Shown: piece after piece, positions 1 through 6,270 of the stretch
Layout: every line of letters starts with the position of its first letter
Numbering within the stretch: position 1 is the first letter of the stretch
DNA from: Bacteroidales bacterium
GTDB lineage: Bacteria; Bacteroidota; Bacteroidia; Bacteroidales; NBLH01
Assembly: GCA_029933755.1 (NCBI GenBank)
Contig: JAOZNO010000176.1
Location: forward strand, 1-7,263
Reading direction: 5' to 3'
Length of the DNA: 7,263 nucleotides
Notes under the pieces: model-generated
What the model was told of the DNA's origin: nothing
Database searches by the model: none
The model's input: the letters and a program-made list of their open reading frames with translations, nothing else
Made by a program: the position numbers and the translations under genes

Positions 1-452
1 TATTACTTCTGAGAAACTCCTGTTGTGACAGTTTAATTTACTTTTTTAATATTGAGTCTGCTCCGAAAAGTGTGATTTCCTGCATTCAGCCGCTAAGCGG
101 GTTTTTAATAAGCAGATATACAGACTAATACATTTTCACTTTTAATAGAATTACCCGCTAAGCGGCTTTTCGGAGTGTCGTCAATATTGAAATATCTATT
201 CGTTCTATTCCGATTAAACAGATTCGTTATTTCTAAATTTTAAATATACTAAATTCTTTTGTCTTGCAAACAAATCTGTGAATAAAAGTGAAATATGAAT
301 AAAATTTTATTTTACAAAAAAGAATTTCTAATTTGCCGTACTTTTTTTGCATTTCAAATGAATTTATAGTGAAGAAGAGCAAATCTTAGAGGAAATGTAA
401 AAAAACGTGTAAGGAAAATGTTTATAAAACTTGTAAAAAAAGAAAAAATAAT
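1..452. other. Gene-free AT-rich region with nested inverted repeat
   Basis: No reading frame here has a credible start, length or composition for a protein. The left part (about 44-192) is a nested inverted repeat, described separately. The rest (193-452) is very AT-rich and includes a 14-bp AT-only palindrome at 298-311, which is expected by chance in such sequence. The last 50 bases before the gene at 453 are A-rich with no Shine-Dalgarno, as is usual in Bacteroidota. I found no exact TAnnTTTG -7 box that I would commit to, although the promoter of the following gene pair must lie here or further upstream. Confidence 0.7.
44..192. repeat. Nested imperfect inverted repeat / long hairpin
   Basis: Two pairs of inverted arms are nested. 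Outer arms 48-55 and 181-188 (aatattga/tcaatatt) match perfectly and extend through one G-T wobble to 44/192. After a 5x5 unpaired stretch, 61-70 (ctccgaaaag) pairs perfectly with 166-175. Inner arms 88-102 (agccgctaagcgggt) and 153-167 (acccgctaagcggct) match at 14 of 15 positions, the exception being the central base. They share bases 166-167 with the outer arm. The left side has an extra 17 bases (71-87) relative to the right. The central loop is about 50 bases. Each inner arm also contains the small hairpin CCGC-TAA-GCGG, and the left one is followed by TTTTT. It could be a non-autonomous element, a structured RNA or a bidirectional terminator. The structure is seen directly; the function is unknown. 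Confidence 0.75.
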
Positions 453-959
453 ATGGAATTAGAATTGAATAGTCTGCTGGCAATTGGTTTATTTGTATTG
501 GTTATTGTGTTGGTTGTGAAGTTGATAGCAAGGTTTGCATTTCGGGTGTTTGGTATTGCTATTATTGCTGTAGTAGGTTTTGGTTATTTGTATTTTTATA
601 CAGATTATTTTGAAGAACATCAGGAAAATGTAATTGTTAAAACGATAGAAAAACACATTAATATTGTGTCATTAACAGAGTTTGAGGCAAAAAAATGCTT
701 TGGTAGTGAAATGACCCGTTCCGATTCAATAAAATGTGAATGTATTGTACAGCCATTGTTAAAAGATCTTCGGTCAAAATATTCAGAAAAGGAATTAGAT
801 GAGCTACTGACAAATAAGGAAGAATATTTAAAAGAATTATTGGCTGCTCTTAAAAGGAATCAGCATGTTATTGCTAAAAAGTTAAAGGAGAAGGATGCGA
901 CTGATTTTTGGAATAAAATGGTGAGAAGTTTAAAAAAAGGAAAGTTTTTAGAAGATTAA
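453..959 (+). CDS. Hypothetical membrane-anchored protein, two N-terminal helices and Cys-containing tail
   Basis: I do not recognise the family of this 168-residue protein. Two hydrophobic segments (about residues 7-27 and 31-49) are separated by a short basic turn (KLIARFAFR), giving a membrane hairpin. A hydrophilic, Lys/Glu-rich tail follows (about 50-168), predicted mostly helical. The positive-inside rule puts the basic turn in the cytoplasm and so the tail in the periplasm; this is inference. The tail has Cys82 and a Cys95-x-Cys97 pair followed by a helix containing KYSEKELDELL. Such a CxC plus helix arrangement recurs in small envelope proteins of unknown role, and the cysteines could form a disulfide. 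The start is the ATG after an A-rich, Shine-Dalgarno-less leader. The stop lies 12 bp before the metallophosphoesterase gene, which suggests one operon. No enzymatic role can be assigned. Confidence 0.75.
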   Translation: MELELNSLLAIGLFVLVIVLVVKLIARFAFRVFGIAIIAVVGFGYLYFYTDYFEEHQENVIVKTIEKHINIVSLTEFEAKKCFGSEMTRSDSIKCECIVQPLLKDLRSKYSEKELDELLTNKEEYLKELLAALKRNQHVIAKKLKEKDATDFWNKMVRSLKKGKFLED

Positions 960-971
960 AAAAATAAAATT

Positions 972-2852
972 ATGTATAAATTAAGTGTAATTACAGTAGG
1001 GATTTTAATTCTATCTCAGTTTGTCTCGGCACAACTTAAAATTCCTGCTGTATATTCAAATATGAGTATAAATAGTGATAATGAATTGTCGCTTAAAGTA
1101 GATAGTTTTCAAATTATAGTTAAAACCATTGATCCTGTGTACAGAGTTGATGACTTTGACCAAGCCTGGGAAGATGGTGATAAAGGTTTGGTATTTAATT
1201 CTGCAAAAAAGAATCTTACAGGAATCATGTATTTTGGACTAATCCCTTATGGTGATTCAAAACATCCCCAGCCGGTTTTTAGAAGATCGGTACAAATAAG
1301 AAATGGAAAGTCAGCTATTGATATTGCTGATGTTCTCAGGGGAAGATATGATATGGTAGCTTGGGAGAAGTCAGGGAAAGCAGTACTGGGATACCGTGTA
1401 CTCAATACAAGGGGAACTATTATCTATAATGGTGTCATTGGTTTTAAATATGAGGATAAATTTTTAGTTGATTTAACCATTTTGGAAGGGCCATTTATTA
1501 ACATGCTTACATCATCGGGTACTACTATTTCGTTTAGAACAAATAAAAAGGTAGTTTCTTCTATTTTTGTTGATGGTAAGGAATTTAAAGATGTTACAGA
1601 AACTTTTGACCATGAAATTCGAATAACTGGTTTACAGCCTGCTACGAAATATGATTATCGTGTAGAATATGGGGAAAATTCACAGGAGTATAGTTTTGAA
1701 ACTGCACCAAATGGAGGAAGTAGAAAACCTTTTGTTTTTGGTTATGCTAGTGATTGCAGAGGTGGCGTTGGAGGTGGAGAAAGAAATATTAACGGGCACA
1801 ATGGCTATATTCTAAAAAAGATAATGGCACTTTCGTCTGTAGAAAGTTTGAAGTTTTTACAATTTACTGGTGATATTATTGGTGGCTATTCTTTAAATGA
1901 AGAAGATATTCAAATGCAGTATACAAATTTTAAACGAACAATAAGTCCATTTGCCTGTTATGCTCCGTTAGTTGTTGGTATGGGAAATCATGAAGCCTTG
2001 ATTAATACCTTTACCGAACCAAAAAAAGATTTGTGGATTTCAGTGGATAAATTTCCCTTTGAGACGGAATCATCTGAATATATTTTTGCAAAAAACTTTG
2101 TAAATCCACATAGTAGTCTTGAAAGTGAAGATGGGGCAAAATATGACCCGGATAAAAAAAACGTAGACTTCCCATCCTACAAAGAAAATGTATTTTATTA
2201 TACATATGATAATGTAGCTATGGTCGTTTTAAATTCAAATTATTTTTATGCACCCAGTACCAGCTACATTCCAATAACCAGTGGGAATTTGCATGGTTAT
2301 ATAATGGATAATCAGCTGGCGTGGCTGGAGAAAACCTTATCGAAATTAGAAGACGATGAACATATTGATCATGTTTTTGTAACGGTTCATACACCGGCAT
2401 TTCCAAACGGAGGTCATGTGAAAGATGATATGTACTATGGCGGTAACAATAACTATCGACCATATGTTGCTGGAAAGCCTGTGAAAAAAGGAATAATTGA
2501 AAGGCGTGATGAATTTTTAAATATACTAATTAATAAAAATAAAAAGACAGTTGCTCTTTTAACAGGAGATGAGCATAATTATGCAAAATTAAAACTAGAA
2601 CCCGATACGAAAATTTATCCTGAGAATTATCCTAACAAAAAGATTAAACTAAAACGTACATTCTGGCAGATTAATAATGGTGCGGCAGGTGCTCCATATT
2701 ATGCGCAGGAAAAAACCCCATGGTCAGATTGGCTTAGTGGCTTTAGCACTCAAAATGCATTAGTTATATTTTATATTGATGGTAAATCAGTGAAGATGAG
2801 AGTTGTAAATCCGGATACCCTTGAACTGGTTGATGAGTTAATCCTGAGGTAG
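972..2852 (+). CDS. Secreted calcineurin-like metallophosphoesterase with purple-acid-phosphatase-type N-terminal domain
   Basis: This 626-residue enzyme probably hydrolyses phosphomonoesters or diesters outside the inner membrane. Residues 1-20 are a signal peptide ending in SA before Gln21. Residues 22-165 look like an N-terminal beta domain. Residues about 170-246 resemble the fibronectin-III-like domain of purple acid phosphatases (GLQPATKYDYRVEYG). The catalytic metallophosphoesterase domain starts near 253. Its motifs are SDCR (Asp261), TGD (Asp301), GMGNHE (Asn339, His340), VTVHTP (His473) and TGDEHNY (Asp533, His535). Two positions differ from the classical set: Cys262 where many relatives have the His of DxH, and Asp533 where GHxH has its first His. 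The Asn-His pair, His473 and His535 are intact, so activity is likely. No type IX secretion C-terminal domain is evident. It lies 12 bp after the small membrane-protein gene. The substrate cannot be told from sequence. Confidence 0.87.
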   Translation: MYKLSVITVGILILSQFVSAQLKIPAVYSNMSINSDNELSLKVDSFQIIVKTIDPVYRVDDFDQAWEDGDKGLVFNSAKKNLTGIMYFGLIPYGDSKHPQPVFRRSVQIRNGKSAIDIADVLRGRYDMVAWEKSGKAVLGYRVLNTRGTIIYNGVIGFKYEDKFLVDLTILEGPFINMLTSSGTTISFRTNKKVVSSIFVDGKEFKDVTETFDHEIRITGLQPATKYDYRVEYGENSQEYSFETAPNGGSRKPFVFGYASDCRGGVGGGERNINGHNGYILKKIMALSSVESLKFLQFTGDIIGGYSLNEEDIQMQYTNFKRTISPFACYAPLVVGMGNHEALINTFTEPKKDLWISVDKFPFETESSEYIFAKNFVNPHSSLESEDGAKYDPDKKNVDFPSYKENVFYYTYDNVAMVVLNSNYFYAPSTSYIPITSGNLHGYIMDNQLAWLEKTLSKLEDDEHIDHVFVTVHTPAFPNGGHVKDDMYYGGNNNYRPYVAGKPVKKGIIERRDEFLNILINKNKKTVALLTGDEHNYAKLKLEPDTKIYPENYPNKKIKLKRTFWQINNGAAGAPYYAQEKTPWSDWLSGFSTQNALVIFYIDGKSVKMRVVNPDTLELVDELILR

Positions 2853-2868
2853 ATAGATGTCAGAGTAG

Positions 2869-2880
2869 AATATGCATATT
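2869..2880. promoter_or_regulatory. Perfect 12-bp palindrome upstream of the cupin gene
   Basis: The sequence aatatgcatatt is its own reverse complement. It sits between the phosphoesterase stop and the cupin start, 33 bp before the latter. A near-match to the Bacteroidota -7 box (TATCTTTA, 2896-2903; consensus TAnnTTTG) follows 15 bp downstream. The location would suit an operator, but AT-rich palindromes of this size also arise by chance. No regulator is identifiable. Confidence 0.3.
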
Positions 2881-2913
2881 GTTATTTTCAGATTGTATCT
2901 TTAAATTAGTAAT

Positions 2914-3390
2914 ATGATTAAAATAGATAAACAATTTACTGATAAATATATTCATTTAGCTTCAAGTTCTGAAAGAAAGCGTACAAATTACAATTTTCAT
3001 AAAGAGATGAGTGATACTTTGCAACGTATGCTCAATATTCTGAACAAGAATACTTATGTTCAAGCTCATAAACATGAAAATCCTGATAAGCGAGAGGTTT
3101 TTATTATTTTAACAGGGAAAGTACTTGTTGTGGAATTTGATGATCTTGGGAAAATTACTGAACATATTATTTTAGACAGAGAATTGGGGAATTATGGCTG
3201 TGAGATTGCCTCTGGAACATGGCATACGATCATTTGCCTGGAAAATAATTCAATTCTTTACGAACTAAAAGATGGGCCTTATATTGTAGAAACTGATAAA
3301 CAGTTTGCAGCATGGACACCAACAGAAGGTGATGAGGGTTGTGATGATTATAATAAGAAAATTATAGGGCGGATAATAAGTGAAAATTAG
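2914..3390 (+). CDS. WbuC-family cupin-fold metalloprotein
   Basis: This 158-residue protein matches the WbuC cupin family, named from an O-antigen cluster gene; the reaction is not established to my knowledge. Family signatures appear in order: an N-terminal RKRTNYNFHK segment (residues 21-30), the first cupin motif with His52, His54 and Glu61 (YVQAHKHENPDKREVFIIL), a GKVLVVEFDD strand (68-77), the second motif GTWHTI with His104 (101-106), and ELKDGPY followed by TDKQFAAWTPTEGD (117-140). His52, His54, Glu61 and His104 are the expected metal ligands and all are present. Length is normal for the family and there is no signal peptide, so it is cytoplasmic. WbuC genes usually sit among polysaccharide genes, but none is visible here. 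A 61-bp gap separates it from the phosphoesterase, so it may be co-transcribed or have its own promoter. Confidence 0.85.
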   Translation: MIKIDKQFTDKYIHLASSSERKRTNYNFHKEMSDTLQRMLNILNKNTYVQAHKHENPDKREVFIILTGKVLVVEFDDLGKITEHIILDRELGNYGCEIASGTWHTIICLENNSILYELKDGPYIVETDKQFAAWTPTEGDEGCDDYNKKIIGRIISEN

Positions 3391-3578
3391 ATAATAATTG
3401 AAATTTTAACAGCCTATTATTTACTTATAAAGGTGGCCTTTAAAAATTAAAAGTTCAAAGCTTTCATTTTTTTTAAAGCTCGAGTTTACTATTGTAAATG
3501 AGTGTTTTGAAAAAAATAAGTAATACAGAAATTTAGATTTTTAGAGCTTACCTAAAGTAGGTAGAATCTGGAAGTGTG

Positions 3579-3626
3579 AAAAATGAAAATCATTGCTCCC
3601 CTGTCAAATGGTGGAGGAGCAATGAT
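3579..3626 (-). terminator. Rho-independent terminator of the beta-helix protein gene
   Basis: An 11-bp perfect stem joins 3589-3599 (atcattgctcc) and 3616-3626 (ggagcaatgat). After one mismatch the stem extends by two further pairs (one of them G-T), leaving a loop of about 10 bases. Read on the minus strand, the hairpin is followed by a T-rich run (TTTCATTTTT, 3588-3579). On the plus strand the right side is not T-rich, so it terminates leftward transcription. It lies 39 bp beyond the stop codon of the minus-strand gene. Rightward transcripts from the cupin gene may also be slowed by the hairpin. Confidence 0.8.
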
Positions 3627-3664
3627 GAGTGTTGATTGGGTAATTTAAATTTTATATTAGAACC

Positions 3665-4498
3665 CTAAAATGCACCTATATTTAAGCCTCCCTTAGCTTT
3701 TCCTTTACATGGAGAATTTGATTTTAATGTGTAGTCGCCACTTGATTCTGAAACAAACATTGGGTCTCTACCAATAATATTTGTACCATCATCAGAAATA
3801 CCATATTTAGCAGGATTTTCTTCTATAAGTGTGTGTGATATCTTTGGCTCACTTTCACCATTATTCCAAAAAGTTGTTTTGTTATTCCAAATAATACAAT
3901 TTAAAACTTTTGGCTTTGAACCCGAATTGCACTCAATACCATATTCATTTCCCGTAATAGTATTGTTTTTTATTAACGGATAGGCTCCTTTTTTGCAATT
4001 TATACCCGTCCAGCCGTTAGTAATAAGGCAATTTGTGATTTCTGCATAGCCTTTGTATACAGATATTGCGCCGGGGGCATTATCCCCTTGTACAATGGAT
4101 CTTATAAACTTACCATATTCCAGCTGACAATATTTCATTACACTTTCTTTTGACTTACTGTCAAATTGTACAACTCCCCAGTTTCCATATTGCCCTTCCC
4201 GGGTAAATTTAATCATATTATCCGCTGTTCCTTCAGCAATAAGGGTTCCGTTTACCCTTAGAAATCCTACATTGGTTTTCGGATAATCCCTTTTATCACC
4301 TGTTCTGAATTTTACAATAACACCAGCTTTTATTTTTAGTGTCTTGCCCTCTGCAATTTTTGCTTCGCCTTCAATTATATAAGGCGATTTCGACTTTTTC
4401 CATTTTCCTGATACATACTCTTTGTCTTTAATAATTGTTTGTGCATTCACACTTAACCCAATAACTAAACCGGCAGCAATTAACCAAATGTTTTTCAT
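3665..4498 (-). CDS. Secreted right-handed parallel beta-helix protein
   Basis: This 277-residue protein carries a signal peptide (residues 1-19, ending VNA before Gln20). The body is a right-handed beta-helix of the NosD/pectate-lyase-like class. It opens with EGEAKIAEGKTLKIKAGVIV (about 43-62) and NGTLIAEGTADNMIKFT (83-99). Later coils at roughly 152-173, 174-196, 197-217 and 218-235 show the repeating I-x-N-C/N-x-I pattern. The C-terminus (SGDYTLKSNSPCKGKAKGG...NIGAF) is the cap often found on Bacteroidota beta-helix proteins. I see no lyase or hydrolase active site and no type IX sorting domain, so it may bind or scaffold polysaccharide rather than cleave it. AAAGG lies only two bases before the ATG, too close for a standard ribosome site. 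The gene is monocistronic, convergent with the cupin gene and divergent from hisS. Confidence 0.82.
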   Translation of the reverse strand: MKNIWLIAAGLVIGLSVNAQTIIKDKEYVSGKWKKSKSPYIIEGEAKIAEGKTLKIKAGVIVKFRTGDKRDYPKTNVGFLRVNGTLIAEGTADNMIKFTREGQYGNWGVVQFDSKSKESVMKYCQLEYGKFIRSIVQGDNAPGAISVYKGYAEITNCLITNGWTGINCKKGAYPLIKNNTITGNEYGIECNSGSKPKVLNCIIWNNKTTFWNNGESEPKISHTLIEENPAKYGISDDGTNIIGRDPMFVSESSGDYTLKSNSPCKGKAKGGLNIGAF

Positions 4499-4651
4499 AT
4501 CCTTTAAATTAAATTAATAAATTCAAACCTCTTTATCTTTAATAAAAATACGAAATACCTATTGAAGGAGAAAGGATATTGAGGACAAATACACGAAAAA
4601 GCTTGTTTTTGTGATGAGTATTATGTTAAATTATACCAAGCAAGTATACCG

Positions 4652-4729
4652 TTATCCTTTAACTTTATCCTTTTATCTTTAACTTTTGTCATTTGTCTTT
4701 TACCTTTAATCTTTTTAATCCTATCTTTG
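4652..4729 (+). repeat. CTTTA-rich degenerate repeat tract before hisS
   Basis: About 78 bases are almost purely pyrimidine plus A on the plus strand and consist of drifting copies of a short unit like TTATCTTTAACTTT. The clearest pair is 4652-4666 (ttatcctttaacttt) and 4673-4686 (ttatctttaacttt), offset by 21 bp. Further diverged units (gtcttttac, ctttaatc) follow. The tract ends in the hisS -7 box. It has the look of a simple repeat that expanded and decayed. It has no coding potential. Confidence 0.6.
4722..4729 (+). promoter_or_regulatory. Bacteroidota-type -7 promoter box for hisS
   Basis: TATCTTTG is an exact match to the Bacteroidota primary-sigma -7 consensus TAnnTTTG. It lies 19 bp before the hisS ATG, implying a very short leader of about a dozen bases. 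A TTTG at 4692-4695 could serve as the upstream element, but its spacing (26 bp) is longer than the usual ~20 bp, so the -33 element is uncertain. Confidence 0.6.
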
Positions 4730-4748
4730 CCAGCTAAAATTAATTGCA

Positions 4749-6110
4749 ATGGCTGTACAAAAACCATCGATACCAAAAGGAACAAGAGATTTTCTGCCAA
4801 AGGAAATGTTAAACAGAGAGTATATTTTTGATACTGTTAAAAGTGTTTTCAGAAAATATGGATATTCGCCTATTGAAACCCCTGCTATGGAAAATTTATC
4901 TACTTTAATGGGTAAATATGGTGAAGAAGGTGATAAACTACTTTTCAAGATTTTAAATTCGGGTGATTTTCTTTCTAAAACAAGTGATGAATTACTAAAC
5001 GAAAAAAACTCGATAAAACTTACAAATAAGATAAGTGAAAAGGGGCTTCGCTATGATTTGACCGTTCCGTTTGCGCGTTTTGTTGTTCAACATCGTAATG
5101 ATATTACTTTCCCATTTAAAAGATATCAGGTACAGCCGGTTTGGCGTGCTGACAGACCTCAAAAAGGACGTTACCGGGAATTTTTTCAGTGTGATGTAGA
5201 TGTTGTTGGCAGTAATTCTTTACTGAACGAATTTGAACTAATTCAAATTATTGATGAGGTTTTTAATGAATTGAATATAAATACGGTAATTAAGCTAAAT
5301 AATAGGAAAATATTAAGTGGTATTGCTGAAATTATTGGCCATGCTGATAAAATTGTAGATATTACCGTAGCCATTGACAAATTGGATAAGATTGGTTTAG
5401 AAAATGTAAATAAAGAATTGCTTTCAAAAGGAATCCCTGAAGAGGCAATTAACCAACTACAGCCTGTTATTCAATTGTCTGGAAGTAATAATGAAAAACT
5501 ATCTAAACTAAAGGGAGTTCTTAAAGAATCTGAAATAGGACTGAAAGGAATTGAGGAAATTGAAAAAGTATTTGGCTACATAGAATTGAATAAAGTGAAA
5601 ACGGAGGTAGAACTGGATTTGACCCTTGCCAGAGGGTTAAATTATTATACCGGGGCAATAATTGAGGTGAAAGCAAAAGATGTTGAAATTGGTAGCATTT
5701 GTGGTGGTGGTAGATATGATGATTTAACCGGGATTTTTGGTTTAAAGGATGTCTCAGGTGTAGGTGTGTCTTTTGGTGCTGACCGTATCTACGATGTATT
5801 AACGCAGTTGGATAATTTCCCTGAAGGAGAGGCCAATTCTACACAAGTTCTTTTTGTAAATTTCGGACAAGAAGAAGAAAAGTATTGTCTGCCAATACTT
5901 AAACAGTTGAGGGATCAAGATGTGAAAGCTGAAATTTACCCTGATTCTGCAAAAATGAAAAAGCAAATGAGCTATGCCAATAGTAAAAAAATTCCATTTG
6001 TTGTACTTGTTGGTGAAAATGAAATGAAAGAACAAAAACTTACACTAAAAAATATGCAAACTGGTGAGCAAAATTTATTGACTGTTCAAAAGTTAGTGGA
6101 TTCTTTTTAG
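4749..6110 (+). CDS. hisS: Histidyl-tRNA synthetase (class II), eukaryote-like subtype
   Basis: HisRS attaches histidine to tRNA-His in the cytoplasm using ATP. The 453-residue protein is complete. The start region KGTRDFLPKEM (10-20) is typical. RYDLTVPFAR (101-110) is followed by class II motif 2, QKGRYREFFQCDVDVVG (138-154). A HisRS-specific insertion spans about 175-275. The histidine signatures are LARGLNYYTG (293-302) and GGGRYDDL (319-326), and motif 3 is GVGVSFGADR (337-346). The anticodon-binding domain runs from about 366 to the end (QVLFVNFG...KKIPFVVLVGENE). RYDLTVPFAR and the KYGEEGDKLLFKIL segment (56-69) are hallmarks of the eukaryotic/archaeal branch; the E. coli type has LRPEGT there. 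The ATG fits the conserved N-terminus and follows an exact -7 box. hutH follows after 160 bp. Confidence 0.97.
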   Translation: MAVQKPSIPKGTRDFLPKEMLNREYIFDTVKSVFRKYGYSPIETPAMENLSTLMGKYGEEGDKLLFKILNSGDFLSKTSDELLNEKNSIKLTNKISEKGLRYDLTVPFARFVVQHRNDITFPFKRYQVQPVWRADRPQKGRYREFFQCDVDVVGSNSLLNEFELIQIIDEVFNELNINTVIKLNNRKILSGIAEIIGHADKIVDITVAIDKLDKIGLENVNKELLSKGIPEEAINQLQPVIQLSGSNNEKLSKLKGVLKESEIGLKGIEEIEKVFGYIELNKVKTEVELDLTLARGLNYYTGAIIEVKAKDVEIGSICGGGRYDDLTGIFGLKDVSGVGVSFGADRIYDVLTQLDNFPEGEANSTQVLFVNFGQEEEKYCLPILKQLRDQDVKAEIYPDSAKMKKQMSYANSKKIPFVVLVGENEMKEQKLTLKNMQTGEQNLLTVQKLVDSF

Positions 6111-6270
6111 TTGTCGAAAATGGGAAAGAATAAGCTGAAAAACATAAATACAATTCGCTGAATTGATATACATTTGCGGAAAATAACAATTAGTTAATTT
6201 GTCATTAGTAATTGATTACTCGAATTATCAATTTCTAATTTCCAGTTACTGCTTATAAAATTATCAGCTT
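6111..6270 (+). promoter_or_regulatory. hisS-hutH spacer with candidate hutH -7 box
   Basis: TACATTTG at 6169-6176 matches the Bacteroidota -7 consensus TAnnTTTG exactly and lies 94 bp before the hutH ATG, which would give a leader of roughly 90 bases. I see no TTG at the expected -33 spacing, so it is only a candidate. The following 6190-6250 is a degenerate run of ATTAG/AATT-type units that includes the imperfect palindrome agtaattgattact (6207-6220; 6-bp arms around TG). That is a possible regulator site or merely simple-sequence decay. No good terminator follows hisS, so read-through is possible. Confidence 0.4.

Noticed and set aside
88..167. The repeated CCGCTAAGCGG as a CRISPR array or tRNA fragment
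   Set aside because: Only two copies exist, in inverted near-palindromic form without regular spacers, and no cloverleaf can be drawn around them.
298..311. Perfect 14-bp palindrome aataaaattttatt as an operator
   Set aside because: It is composed only of A and T in very AT-rich DNA, so chance is a sufficient explanation.
2011..2463. Two open frames on the minus strand (2011-2205 and 2218-2463)
   Set aside because: They lie inside the phosphoesterase gene, opposite well-conserved motifs, and encode no recognisable protein.
3428..3563. Small hairpins after the cupin gene (3428-3442, 3459-3480, 3549-3563) as plus-strand terminators
   Set aside because: Stems are only 5-6 bp and none is followed by a proper T-run; the 3459-3480 candidate has its T-run in the loop.
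972..4498. The two secreted proteins as type IX secretion cargo
   Set aside because: Neither C-terminus has the extra beta-sandwich sorting domain or its usual terminal motifs; signal peptides alone point only to export across the inner membrane.
4721..4948. Minus-strand open frame over the hisS start
   Set aside because: It overlaps the conserved N-terminus of HisRS and its promoter, and its product resembles nothing known.
5799..6035. Minus-strand open frame inside the 3' part of hisS
   Set aside because: It is a shadow of the anticodon-binding domain with low-complexity Phe-rich composition.
6177..6270. A riboswitch in the hutH leader
   Set aside because: The leader is AT-rich simple sequence with only one short palindrome; no conserved aptamer-like core or terminator is visible.
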